From Rhodoferax sp. (lineage in GTDB: Bacteria > Pseudomonadota > Gammaproteobacteria > Burkholderiales > Burkholderiaceae_C), in the NCBI RefSeq assembly GCF_023701345.1, contig NZ_JAMPXE010000022.1:1-33358 (forward strand): a DNA stretch of 33,358 bases, given 5' to 3'. The position numbers and the translations under genes are program-made. Shown here one piece after another: positions 1 through 7,706 of the stretch. Under the pieces are notes generated by a model, which was given only the letters and a program-made list of their open reading frames with translations, was not told the DNA's origin and made no database searches. Positions within the stretch are counted from its first letter, which is position 1; each line of letters opens with the position of its first letter.

Positions 1-79
1 AGGGACTTGTAGCAAGCCGCGCATTTTAGAATGCAGCAGCAGCATTGCCCTGACGCCTGCATTTATTCCTTTATTTAAC

Positions 80-823
80 ATGCACAAACTCGTTTTGATT
101 CGCCACGGCGAATCCACCTGGAACCTGGAAAACCGCTTTACCGGCTGGACCGACGTGGACCTGACCCCTGAAGGCCTGGAGCAAGCCAAAAACGCCGGCC
201 GCCTGCTCAAAGCCGAGGGCTATGAATTTGACATTGCCTACACCAGCGTCCTGAAGCGCGCCACCCGCACCCTGTGGCATGTACTCGACGAAATGGACCG
301 CACCTGGCTGCCGGTGGTCAACAGCTGGCGCTTGAACGAACGCCACTATGGCGCGCTGCAAGGCCTCAACAAAGCCGACATGGCCAAACAGTATGGCGAT
401 GCCCAGGTGCTGGTCTGGCGGCGCAGCTACGACACGCCACCGCCGGCGCTGGAACCCACCGACCCGCGCAGCGAGCGCAGTGATCTGCGTTATGCCAAGC
501 TCGCCCCTGAGCAGGTGCCGCTGACGGAGTGCCTGAAAGACACCGTGGCTCGCGTCATGCCGTTCTGGAACGAAGCACTGGCCCCCGCCCTACGGCTGGG
601 CAAACGGGTGGTGGTGGCGGCCCATGGCAACTCGATCCGGGCGCTGGTGAAATACCTCGACAACATTTCGGACGACGACATCGTCGGCCTGAATATCCCC
701 AATGGCATCCCCCTGGTCTATGAACTCGACGACGAGCTCAAACCGATTCGCCATTACTATCTGGGCGACGCAGCGGCTGCGGCCAAGGCGGCTGCGGCCG
801 TTGCAGCCCAGGGAAAACAGTAA
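80..823 (+). CDS. gpmA: 2,3-bisphosphoglycerate-dependent phosphoglycerate mutase
   Basis: This cytoplasmic glycolytic enzyme interconverts 3- and 2-phosphoglycerate through a phosphohistidine. The 247-residue protein has the histidine phosphatase signature RHGESTWN at residues 8-15, with His9 the expected phosphorylated residue. It also has the [12 protein letters not shown] block near residue 90 and the second catalytic His in [10 protein letters not shown] near residue 182, all as in dPGM enzymes. Length is normal for the family. The last 15 or so residues are an alanine-rich tail ([17 protein letters not shown]), a low-complexity extension that is probably dispensable. No strong Shine-Dalgarno sequence precedes the ATG. 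A TAGAAT hexamer at 27-32 could be a -10 element, but I see no convincing -35. The next gene is 83 bases downstream on the same strand. Confidence 0.97.
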   Translation: MHKLVLIRHGESTWNLENRFTGWTDVDLTPEGLEQAKNAGRLLKAEGYEFDIAYTSVLKRATRTLWHVLDEMDRTWLPVVNSWRLNERHYGALQGLNKADMAKQYGDAQVLVWRRSYDTPPPALEPTDPRSERSDLRYAKLAPEQVPLTECLKDTVARVMPFWNEALAPALRLGKRVVVAAHGNSIRALVKYLDNISDDDIVGLNIPNGIPLVYELDDELKPIRHYYLGDAAAAAKAAAAVAAQGKQ

Positions 824-840
824 TTTTTTGCGGTAGCACG

Positions 841-874
841 GAACCCTGGCGGAGTGCATCACTCCAAACGGTTC
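841..874. other. Nested inverted repeat between gpmA and the protease gene
   Basis: An inner perfect hairpin GGAGTG-CAT-CACTCC (851-865) is enclosed by outer arms GAACC (841-845) and GGTTC (870-874), making a two-tier stem-loop with a 5x4 internal loop. No T-run follows on the plus strand, so it is not a standard intrinsic terminator. It could be an mRNA processing or stability element, or a palindromic protein-binding site. Function is not known. Confidence 0.5.
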
Positions 875-906
875 ATGCTTAAGCGCTCACAGGGTCTGGA
901 AACACA

Positions 907-2379
907 ATGGGTCACAAATTAAAAGTCGCTGGCTGGATCTCGGTCGGCGTTGTCGCCGGTGCACTGACCACCGTCTCTTTGCAGACGGTGGCGCGGGGCG
1001 CGCTGGCCCCCTTGCCGCTGGAAGAGCTGCAACAATTGGCAGCCGTCTTTGGCATGGTCAAGACCAATTATGTCGAGCCGGTGGACGAAAAAAAGCTCAT
1101 CACCGATGCCATCGCCGGCATGGTGGCCGGGCTGGACCCGCACTCGGTGTATCTGGACAAGAAAGCGCTGAAAGACTTCAACGAAGGCACCACCGGCAAA
1201 TTTGTCGGCGTCGGCATTGAAATATCGCAGGAAGACGGACTCATCAAGGTGGTGTCACCGATTGAAGACTCTCCGGCCGACCGCGCCGGACTCAAGCCCA
1301 ATGACCTGATTGTCAAAATTGACGACACGCCCGTCAAAGGCATGACGCTCAACGAAGGCGTCAAGCGTATGCGCGGCGAACCCAATACCAAGGTGGTGTT
1401 GAGCATTTTCCGCAAGGACGAAAACCGCACCTTCCCGGTCACCATCACGCGTGAAGAAATCAAGACCCAAAGCGTCAAGGCCAAGCTGATTGAGCCCGGC
1501 TTCGCCTGGGTGCGCATCAGCCAGTTCCAGGAACGCACCGTGGCCGACTTCGCGCGCAAGGTCGAAGAGATCTACAAGCAGGAGCCGCAGCTCAAAGGCC
1601 TGGTGCTCGATTTGCGCAATGACCCCGGCGGCTACCTGGATGCCGCAGTCGCCATTTCGGCAGCCTTTCTGCCTGAAAACGTGACCGTGGTGTCGGCCAA
1701 TGGCCAACTCGAAGACAGCAAGTTCGTCTACAAAGCCTCGCCGCGCTATTACCAGCGCCGCAGTGGCACGGATCCGCTGAAACGCCTGGAAGAAGTCACA
1801 CGCGGTGCGCTCAAGACCGTGCCACTGGTAGTGCTGATCAACGAGGGCTCGGCTTCGGCCAGTGAGATTGTGGCCGGCGCCCTGCAAGACCACCAACGTG
1901 CCAAGCTGCTCGGCAACCAGACCTTTGGCAAGGGCTCGGTGCAAACCGCGGTCTGCCTGGATTCGGCTTTCCGCATGGACAACTGTCCCACGGCAGCGCT
2001 CAAGCTCACCACCAGCCGCTATTACACGCCGAGTGGCAAGTCGATCCAGGCCAAGGGCATCGTGCCTGACGTGATGGTGGACGAAAGCGCTGACGGCAAC
2101 CTGTTTGCCGCCCTGCGCACGCGCGAGGCCGATCTCGAAAAACACCTGTCCAGCGGCCAGGGCGATGAAGTCAAGGACGCGGCGCGTGAAAAAGCCCGCG
2201 AAGACGCCCGCATCAAATTTGAAGAAGAAATGAAAAAACCGGCGTCCGAGCGTCGTTTGCCCGAATTGGGTTCGGCAAAGGATTTCCCCCTGACCCAGGC
2301 CTTGAACCAGCTCAAAGGCCTGCCTGTGGTGGTCAGCAAGACCCTGGTCGAGCGACTCGAAGCGCCCAAAGATAACTAA
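907..2379 (+). CDS. ctpA: S41 family carboxy-terminal processing peptidase (CtpA/Prc type)
   Basis: This is a periplasmic serine protease of the C-terminal processing family, which trims or degrades envelope proteins. The 490-residue protein begins with a hydrophobic signal or anchor segment at residues 7-34. A PDZ domain follows at about 98-170 (FVGVGIEIS through KVVLSIFRK), then the S41 catalytic domain. The catalytic region shows INEGSASASEIVAGAL (residues 311-326, nucleophile probably Ser317) and FGKGSVQT, with Lys342 as general base and Gln346. This is the Ser-Lys-Gln arrangement known from CtpB-type enzymes. The C-terminal part (about 395-490) is charged and lysine/glutamate rich. The moeB/thiF-like gene follows after 8 bases, so the two are probably cotranscribed. 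The specific substrate cannot be read from the sequence. Confidence 0.95.
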   Translation: MGHKLKVAGWISVGVVAGALTTVSLQTVARGALAPLPLEELQQLAAVFGMVKTNYVEPVDEKKLITDAIAGMVAGLDPHSVYLDKKALKDFNEGTTGKFVGVGIEISQEDGLIKVVSPIEDSPADRAGLKPNDLIVKIDDTPVKGMTLNEGVKRMRGEPNTKVVLSIFRKDENRTFPVTITREEIKTQSVKAKLIEPGFAWVRISQFQERTVADFARKVEEIYKQEPQLKGLVLDLRNDPGGYLDAAVAISAAFLPENVTVVSANGQLEDSKFVYKASPRYYQRRSGTDPLKRLEEVTRGALKTVPLVVLINEGSASASEIVAGALQDHQRAKLLGNQTFGKGSVQTAVCLDSAFRMDNCPTAALKLTTSRYYTPSGKSIQAKGIVPDVMVDESADGNLFAALRTREADLEKHLSSGQGDEVKDAAREKAREDARIKFEEEMKKPASERRLPELGSAKDFPLTQALNQLKGLPVVVSKTLVERLEAPKDN

Positions 2380-2387
2380 GGGCTGGC

Positions 2388-3155
2388 ATGACCGATGACG
2401 AGTTGCTGCGCTACTCGCGCCACATCCTGCTCAATGAGCTCGGGATCGAAGGCCAGGAGCGCATCCTGGCGGCGCAGGTGCTCATCATTGGCGCCGGTGG
2501 TCTGGGTTCGCCGGTAGCGCTGTACCTGGGCTCGGCCGGCGTCGGCCACATCACCGTGGTCGATCACGACACGGTTGACATGACCAATCTGCAGCGTCAG
2601 GTGGCCCACACGGTGGACCGGGTCGGCAGCCCCAAGGTGCAGTCGATCCAGTTCGCCATTGCCCAATTGAACCCCGGCGTGCAAGTGACGGCCATCGCCC
2701 AACGCGCCGATGCCGCACTGCTGAACCGACTGGTCGCCCAGGCGGACGTGGTGCTCGATTGTTGCGACAACTTTGCCACCCGGCAGGCCATCAACGCCGC
2801 CTGCGTGGCGCACCAAAAGCCGCTGGTCTCGGGGGCTGCCATCCGTTTTGACGGCCAGTTGAGCGTGTTTGACGCGCGCGACGCCTTGTCGCCTTGTTAC
2901 GCCTGCGTGTTCCCGCCCGAGGCCACTTTTGAAGAAACCCGCTGCGCCACCATGGGCGTCTTTGCGCCACTGGTGGGCATCATCGGCACGATGCAGGCGG
3001 CCGAGGCGCTCAAGCTGATCAGTGGTGCCGGCCGCCCCCTGACCGGTCGCTTGTTGATGCTTGACGGCCGCGCCATGGAATTCACCGAAGTTCGCATCAG
3101 CCGCCACGCCGCTTGCCCGGTGTGTGGCACGCCCCACGCGCCTGTGCTGCCCTGA
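2388..3155 (+). CDS. moeB: E1-like ThiF/MoeB family sulfur-carrier adenylyltransferase
   Basis: The protein is predicted to activate the C-terminal Gly-Gly of a small ubiquitin-like sulfur carrier (MoaD or ThiS) by adenylation. That step belongs to molybdopterin or thiamine biosynthesis. The 255-residue sequence has the nucleotide-binding GAGGLG at residues 35-40, DHDTVDMTNLQRQ (59-71) and DCCDNFATR (124-132). Two CxxC pairs, Cys170/Cys173 and Cys243/Cys246, would hold the structural zinc. Cys186 in ETRCATMG matches the conserved E1-like cysteine. There is no C-terminal rhodanese domain. MoeB and ThiF cannot be separated with confidence by inspection and no moa or thi gene is adjacent, so the symbol is tentative while the family is certain. 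It lies 8 bases after ctpA and is convergent with the nuclease gene (4-base gap). Confidence 0.9.
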   Translation: MTDDELLRYSRHILLNELGIEGQERILAAQVLIIGAGGLGSPVALYLGSAGVGHITVVDHDTVDMTNLQRQVAHTVDRVGSPKVQSIQFAIAQLNPGVQVTAIAQRADAALLNRLVAQADVVLDCCDNFATRQAINAACVAHQKPLVSGAAIRFDGQLSVFDARDALSPCYACVFPPEATFEETRCATMGVFAPLVGIIGTMQAAEALKLISGAGRPLTGRLLMLDGRAMEFTEVRISRHAACPVCGTPHAPVLP

Positions 3156-3159
3156 ACAC

Positions 3160-3645
3160 TCAACGCGCAGCCTGACAGGGACCGTAGCGCTGGCGAAAAT
3201 CGCGCGGCAACAGGGCTCCAGGGTCAGAAAACAGACCAAATCCGGCCGCGCGTGCCGAGGCTTCCTCAATCGCATACGGGCCCGGACTGCCGCGCCAGCG
3301 GCTCGACCAGGCATGGCCGGCACTGACCAAAGCCGCGCCCACATCACGGCCATCGACACGCAGCCGGGCCAGGCCGCGGCCGTAAGTGTCCTGAAAATTG
3401 ACCTGCACCTGCACCGGCTTGCCTGCCACCAGTCCCTGCAGCGCCGCCCGTGCCGCGAGGCCCCCCGCCTGACACAACTCGGGCGCATCCAGCCCCAGCA
3501 AGCGCAGCTTTCTGGGTGCAACGCCACGCCCGGGTTTGACCCACAGGGTGTCGCCATCGGACACATGGGTCACTTCACCAATCCAGACCTTGGCCAGCGC
3601 ACAGCTTGGCAGCAGCCAGCACAGGCATATTATTTTTCGCAACAT
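3160..3645 (-). CDS. Secreted staphylococcal-nuclease-like (SNase) endonuclease
   Basis: This is a predicted exported calcium-dependent nuclease. Residues 1-18 form a signal peptide (MLRKIICLCWLLPSCALA, cleavage before KVW). The remaining 140 residues form an SNase OB-fold domain. The active-site set of staphylococcal nuclease is intact: Arg48, Asp53 and Glu56 in LRLLGLDAPE match SNase Arg35/Asp40/Glu43, and Arg90 in DTYGRGLARLRVDG matches Arg87. SDGDT at 29-33 supplies another metal-site acidic region. It is the last gene of the folE - BLUF - DUF429 - nuclease run and starts 8 bases after the DUF429 stop. Its physiological substrate is unknown; nucleic-acid scavenging is a reasonable guess. 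A cytoplasmic role is unlikely given the signal peptide. Confidence 0.88.
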   Translation of the reverse strand: MLRKIICLCWLLPSCALAKVWIGEVTHVSDGDTLWVKPGRGVAPRKLRLLGLDAPELCQAGGLAARAALQGLVAGKPVQVQVNFQDTYGRGLARLRVDGRDVGAALVSAGHAWSSRWRGSPGPYAIEEASARAAGFGLFSDPGALLPRDFRQRYGPCQAAR

Positions 3646-3653
3646 GGCAAGCC

Positions 3654-4508
3654 TCAGGCACTCACGATCCAGCCTTCCAGCGGATCCATGTCGGGTGGCA
3701 AGCCATACAGGGCGTCGCCCGCGTCATGCCGCGTTTGCGCCCATGCCGCCTGCATCAGACACAGCACGGCGTCCAGCGCATCACCACGGGCATCGTCGGC
3801 CAAGGCGTCTCGCTGCGCATGGGTCAGCTTGAGGCGCAAATCCAGCCGGGTATGGCCCTGCTCCAGCGCCGTGATCAGATCTTTGCGGGCAATCAAACGC
3901 TCGAGCGTCTGCCGCGCCTTGTCGTCGGCTTTGTAACTGCGCTGTCCCAGCACTTCGCGCGCCAGCATGCCGGGGTAGCCCTCCAGCGCGATCTTCAGGG
4001 GCTGGCTGGTGTCTTCTGCGGCAAGCGGCATGCCCGCAGACAAACCCGGCAGCGTGACACCGGCCTGCAGCAGCAAGGGAACACCGGCATGCAACATGAA
4101 CGCCACCGGCGGATTGACCCATTTCATGCTCGGGCTCGATCCGGCGGGCCCATCGGTCGCGCGATGGGCAAACTTGCCACCGACCGGGCGGTCATTGCAA
4201 AAAGTCGCAAACGCCTGGCGAATCTGATCCCGGCTCAAGGCGCCGTAATGCGCCATGCAGGCAGCCCAGCCGGTCGGCCAGCCCAGCGTTTGCACCAGTT
4301 CCCGCGGCAATCCAAATGGCAAATCAAAAGCACCAACCCAGCTGTGGGCTTGTTTCAGCCAATTCGAAAAGGCCGAAAGCGAGGCAAAACGCTCCAATCT
4401 TGAGAGCTGAACGCGCCCCTGGCGCAGTTCCCCAATCGCTAAAACAATGGTTTTTTTGGGCGTCGGTGCGCTGGAAAAATCACAACCCACCAGCACAGGG
4501 GCAGGCAC
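3654..4508 (-). CDS. DUF429 family protein, function unknown
   Basis: The 284-residue protein resembles the DUF429 family, for which an RNase H-like fold has been predicted. It opens with LVGCDFSSAPTPKKTIVLAIGEL, an acidic first strand with Asp10 typical of that fold. It continues with GAFDLPFGLPRELV near residue 60, a second acidic strand. Near the C-terminus, ARGDALDAVLCLMQAAWA is the third conserved acidic motif. No signal peptide or membrane segment is seen. The start is GTG, 3 bases after the BLUF stop codon and without a clear Shine-Dalgarno sequence, suggesting translational coupling. In-frame GTG codons four and six codons further in are alternatives. Biochemical function is not established. 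The position between a photoreceptor and a nuclease is suggestive but proves nothing. Confidence 0.8.
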   Translation of the reverse strand: MPAPVLVGCDFSSAPTPKKTIVLAIGELRQGRVQLSRLERFASLSAFSNWLKQAHSWVGAFDLPFGLPRELVQTLGWPTGWAACMAHYGALSRDQIRQAFATFCNDRPVGGKFAHRATDGPAGSSPSMKWVNPPVAFMLHAGVPLLLQAGVTLPGLSAGMPLAAEDTSQPLKIALEGYPGMLAREVLGQRSYKADDKARQTLERLIARKDLITALEQGHTRLDLRLKLTHAQRDALADDARGDALDAVLCLMQAAWAQTRHDAGDALYGLPPDMDPLEGWIVSA

Positions 4509-4511
4509 AGC

Positions 4512-4934
4512 TCAAGCGCGGCCAATGATGGAGGCCGTGGCCATCAGCTCTTCGAGCAAGGCCAGGGAAACAAGACCCGAGACCGAATAAGGATCGAGTT
4601 CGGGTTTTTCAGCGTATTTGAGCAAAATGGACGCATTGATGCGGTTCATGTTGACCTCTCCCATGGTCCAGCCGGCAAAGCGCCGCTCGGAGATTTCTTC
4701 GTAGTGCAGCAGCACCACGTCCTTGTGGCGCGGGTCACGCTGGATGTGCCCATACAGTTCACTGATCGCCATGCGTCCACCTTCAATGGCTTGCAGAAAA
4801 ATGCCGCCGCCGTAACACAGGACACCGGTGACACCGGCACACGGATTGTGGTCACGCGACTGATGCAAAATGGATCCGATAGCCTCTGGACTGGTGTCCA
4901 GCGCCCGGCTGGCATACAACAAACGAACCAACAT
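4512..4934 (-). CDS. Stand-alone BLUF blue-light photoreceptor
   Basis: This small cytoplasmic flavoprotein is predicted to bind FAD and sense blue light through a BLUF domain covering residues 1-95. All residues of the BLUF photocycle can be identified: Tyr7 in RLLYASRA, Asn30 in DHNPCAGVTGVL, Gln48 in IFLQAIEGG, and Trp89/Met91 in FAGWTMG. They align with AppA Tyr21, Asn45, Gln63, Trp104 and Met106. The remaining 45 residues form a short helical tail with no effector domain, so it must act through a partner, as in small BLUF proteins such as PixD. A ribosome site AAAGG sits 6-7 bases before the ATG, within the end of folE. The gap to folE is 2 bases and the gap to DUF429 is 3 bases. Output partner unknown. 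Confidence 0.95.
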   Translation of the reverse strand: MLVRLLYASRALDTSPEAIGSILHQSRDHNPCAGVTGVLCYGGGIFLQAIEGGRMAISELYGHIQRDPRHKDVVLLHYEEISERRFAGWTMGEVNMNRINASILLKYAEKPELDPYSVSGLVSLALLEELMATASIIGRA

Positions 4935-4936
4935 GA

Positions 4937-5638
4937 TTAACCTTTCTGGGGAATCAAGGACAAAAATTCACGACGCAAATTGGCGTCTTTCAGGAAGCTG
5001 CCACGCATCACCGAGTTGATCATCTTGCTGTCAACGTCCTTGACACCGCGCCAGCCCATGCAAAAGTGCGTGGCCTCCATGACAATGGCCAGACCATCGG
5101 GTTGTGTTTTTTGCTGAATCAGGTCAGCCAGTTGCACCACGGCTTCTTCCTGAATTTGCGGGCGGCCCATGACCCATTCGGCCAGCCGTGCGTATTTGGA
5201 CAAGCCGATCACATTGGTATGCTCGTTGGGCAGCACACCAATCCAGATCTTGCCCATGATCGGACAAAAATGGTGACTGCAAGCGCTGCGCACGGTGATG
5301 GGCCCCACAATCATCAGCTCGTTGAGGTGTTCGGCATTGGGAAACTCGGTAATGGGCGGTGCCTTGACATAGCGGCCTTGGAACACCTCATTGAGGTACA
5401 TCTTTGCCACGCGGCGCGCCGTCTTGTCGGTGTTATGGTCATGCTCGGCGTCAATCACCAGACTGTCCAGAACACCTTTCATCTTGGCTTCCACTTCGTC
5501 GAGCAAAAGTTCAAGTTCGCCAGGTTCAATGAAGTCGGCAATGTTGTCATTGGCATGAAAACGCTTGCGCGCGGCCAGCACGCGCTCACGGATTTTGACG
5601 GAGACCGGCGTGCCTTCTTCGGGGGGAGCTGAATTCAT
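4937..5638 (-). CDS. folE: GTP cyclohydrolase I
   Basis: This cytoplasmic enzyme converts GTP to 7,8-dihydroneopterin triphosphate, the first step of tetrahydrofolate (and related pterin) biosynthesis. The 233-residue sequence has the family blocks EHDHNTDKTARRVAKMYL (65-82), ITVRSACSHHFCPIMGK (114-130), GLSKYARLAEWVMGRPQIQE (145-164) and ATHFCMGWRGV (189-199). The zinc ligands are Cys120, His123 and Cys193. The N-terminal 25 residues are poorly conserved and start MNSAPPEEGT. It heads a tight minus-strand run with BLUF, DUF429 and SNase genes. The upstream gap to clsB (104 bases) is AT-rich, probably holds the promoter, and contains a 10-base perfect palindrome about 25 bases before the ATG. 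No clear Shine-Dalgarno sequence is visible. Confidence 0.97.
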   Translation of the reverse strand: MNSAPPEEGTPVSVKIRERVLAARKRFHANDNIADFIEPGELELLLDEVEAKMKGVLDSLVIDAEHDHNTDKTARRVAKMYLNEVFQGRYVKAPPITEFPNAEHLNELMIVGPITVRSACSHHFCPIMGKIWIGVLPNEHTNVIGLSKYARLAEWVMGRPQIQEEAVVQLADLIQQKTQPDGLAIVMEATHFCMGWRGVKDVDSKMINSVMRGSFLKDANLRREFLSLIPQKG

Positions 5639-5662
5639 GGGTTAAGTGCGCAGTAAATGAAT

Positions 5663-5672
5663 ATCAATTGAT
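5663..5672. promoter_or_regulatory. Palindromic decamer upstream of folE, possible operator
   Basis: ATCAATTGAT is a perfect 10-base palindrome in the AT-rich gap between folE and clsB, centred about 30 bases upstream of the folE start codon. Its place in a likely promoter zone makes it an operator candidate. A palindrome of this size also arises by chance in AT-rich DNA. I could not fix -10 and -35 boxes for folE. Confidence 0.25.
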
Positions 5673-5742
5673 GTTAGCAGTCTTTTTATGAAGCGGTTAT
5701 TCGACTAAAGCGCTTGTTACCAAAGCCAATTAAGCTATTTAA

Positions 5743-6963
5743 TCAATAGCGTTTTCCATTGATGAACAGTAATGCGCGCATGACCACATAGGCTACCCTG
5801 TCCAGCATGCGCTGCACGCGTGGCCGGTTGGCATATTCTGCGGGATCCACCCGTGTGCCAGCCACCTGCATGGCATGCTCCAGGCGTGCCTGCAAATCCT
5901 GCGCAAACGCCACGTCATCGACTACTACATTGGCCTCGCGTGCCAGCAACAGGCTCAAGGGATCCAGGTTGGAGGAGCCCACGGTGGCCCAATGACCATC
6001 AATCACAGCGACCTTGGCATGCAAAAAACTTACATGGTATTCCGTGATCTCGACCCCGGCGGCCAGTAATTTGCCATACACCATGCGCGCCGCATGAAAC
6101 TGCATGAAGTACTCATAACGCCCTTGCAACAACAAACGTACCCGAACCCCGCGCTGCGCCGCGTGCATCAAGCCTTGGCGAATTTTGCGTCCTGGCAAAA
6201 AGTAAGCATTGGCAATGATGATGTCGTGTTGTGCCTCACCGATGGCTTGTCGATAGGCCCGCTCGATGCGGGTGCGGTGGCGCAGGTTGTCACGCAAAAT
6301 CAGGTCGGCTCGGGTCTGCGCCGGTACGGCAAGCGCTGGCGTCGCATCAGACGCATCAGCGTGCACCATCACTTCAGGCGTCAGTTTGGCCGCTTCATGC
6401 AAAGCTTGCCAGGCTGCGGTCAAATCCCCCTGCCGCACGACACGCGTGGCTTGCAAGCGCAACCAGAATTGCAGCAGGGCGGCGTGAGCTGATTCAACCA
6501 GCGGGCCGGTCACGCGCACGGCAAAGTCAAACCGGGGCGACTCCAGGACACCGTGATTGGGGTCATAGAAATCGTCCAGCACATTGATGCCACCACAAAA
6601 AGCGACGCGACCATCCACCACGCACAGCTTACGGTGCAAGCGCCGCCAACGACTTGGAACGACCAGACCCATGCGTCCCAAGGGCGAGAAAATGCGCCAC
6701 GACACGCCAGCCGCCGAAAAACGATCCGCCCATTCGGGACTCAAACTGTCGGTGCCGGCACCATCCATCACGACGAACACCTTGACGCCGCGAAGGGCGG
6801 CGCGCTCCAGCGCATGCGCCACCAACGCGCCAGAAGCCTCGACATTGAAAATATAAGTCTCCAGGCGAACCTCATTCACGCTGCGCTCGATCGCTTGTAC
6901 CAGCGCCGAAAAGAATTCCTGTGAGCCCTGCAACAAATCGACCTGATGACCGGGTGCAAACAT
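5743..6963 (-). CDS. clsB: Cardiolipin synthase B-type phospholipase D family protein
   Basis: This is a predicted membrane-associated phosphatidyltransferase making cardiolipin. The 406-residue protein has two HKD motifs of the phospholipase D superfamily: H110-x-K112-xxxx-D117 in RLHRKLCVVDGRVAFCGGIN and H315-x-K317-xxxx-D322 in FLHAKVAVIDGHWATVGSSNLD. There is no N-terminal pair of transmembrane helices, which fits ClsB (YbhO) rather than ClsA. The upstream neighbour is an endonuclease/exonuclease/phosphatase protein related to E. coli YbhP, and the ybhP-ybhO pairing supports the call. The gap to that gene is 8 bases, so they are probably cotranscribed. The C-terminal region ends RVAYVVMRALLFINGKRY. 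Confidence 0.9.
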   Translation of the reverse strand: MFAPGHQVDLLQGSQEFFSALVQAIERSVNEVRLETYIFNVEASGALVAHALERAALRGVKVFVVMDGAGTDSLSPEWADRFSAAGVSWRIFSPLGRMGLVVPSRWRRLHRKLCVVDGRVAFCGGINVLDDFYDPNHGVLESPRFDFAVRVTGPLVESAHAALLQFWLRLQATRVVRQGDLTAAWQALHEAAKLTPEVMVHADASDATPALAVPAQTRADLILRDNLRHRTRIERAYRQAIGEAQHDIIIANAYFLPGRKIRQGLMHAAQRGVRVRLLLQGRYEYFMQFHAARMVYGKLLAAGVEITEYHVSFLHAKVAVIDGHWATVGSSNLDPLSLLLAREANVVVDDVAFAQDLQARLEHAMQVAGTRVDPAEYANRPRVQRMLDRVAYVVMRALLFINGKRY

Positions 6964-6971
6964 GGCGCGAA

Positions 6972-7706
6972 TCAGACCACAGGCAGGGCAAATTCAGCGA
7001 TCAGGGGCAAGTGGTCTGACATGCGCCACCAGATGCGCCCCCGCGGCACCATCAGACCCAGCGGCTTGAGGCCGCGGGCAAACACATAATCCAGCTGCGC
7101 CAATGGCAAACGCGACGGGTAAGTTGGCTCCCTTGCGTTCCAGCTGCGCAAGCCTGTCTGCGCCAGCGCCAGTTGCACGCTTGTACCCCAATCGTTGAAG
7201 TCACCAGCGACCAGCAAGGGCGCAGACGCGGGTATTTCACGCTGGATAAAGCGCTGCAATTGCGCCACCTGACGCACCCGGCTGGCCTTGACCAAGCCCA
7301 GATGCACGACCAGCACGTGCACCATTTGCCCGTGCACATCCAGCGTGACATGCAAAAACCCGCGCTGCTCCAGGCGGTGATCCGACATGTCTTCATGCTG
7401 ATGGGTCAGCACCGGCCAGCGTGACAACAGCGCATTGCCATGCTCACCATGGCGTGTGATGGCATTGGTGCGGTACACCGCCTCGTAGCCCTGAGGCGCC
7501 AAAAAGTCGGCTTGCGCCAGCTCGGGCCAATGTGGAAACCGTTTGGCCTCAAGACGGTTGCTGTACCGCACCTCTTGCAGGCACACCACATCGGCATCGA
7601 GCGACTCCACCGCCAGACCCAGATTGTGGATTTCCAGGCGCCGCGCCGGTCCCAGGCCTTGCACTCCCTTGTGAATGTTGTAGGTAGCGACCCGGATGAT
7701 GTTCAT
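6972..7706 (-). CDS. Endonuclease/exonuclease/phosphatase family protein (YbhP-like)
   Basis: The 244-residue protein, starting MNIIRVATYNIHKG, is a metal-dependent phosphoesterase of the EEP fold. Recognisable blocks are ATYNIHKG (7-14) with the first metal-site Asn, VVCLQEVRY with the metal-binding Glu near residue 45, LVAGDFNDWG near 174-183 with the DxN pair, and RMSDHLPLIAEF at the C-terminus with the catalytic SDH. The substrate (nucleic acid, phosphoinositide-like or lipid) is not evident. The clsB neighbour points to a lipid or envelope connection, as for E. coli ybhP-ybhO. The frame extends 33 codons further upstream, but that would run back into nudB. The ATG at 7706 overlaps the nudB stop as ATGA, a classic coupled start, so I used it. 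Confidence 0.88.
   Translation of the reverse strand: MNIIRVATYNIHKGVQGLGPARRLEIHNLGLAVESLDADVVCLQEVRYSNRLEAKRFPHWPELAQADFLAPQGYEAVYRTNAITRHGEHGNALLSRWPVLTHQHEDMSDHRLEQRGFLHVTLDVHGQMVHVLVVHLGLVKASRVRQVAQLQRFIQREIPASAPLLVAGDFNDWGTSVQLALAQTGLRSWNAREPTYPSRLPLAQLDYVFARGLKPLGLMVPRGRIWWRMSDHLPLIAEFALPVV

Noticed and set aside
841-874. CIRCE element (HrcA operator), because of the GAGTGC core
   Set aside because: CIRCE is TTAGCACTC-N9-GAGTGCTAA; here the arms are inverted in order with a 3-base spacer and the outer bases differ.
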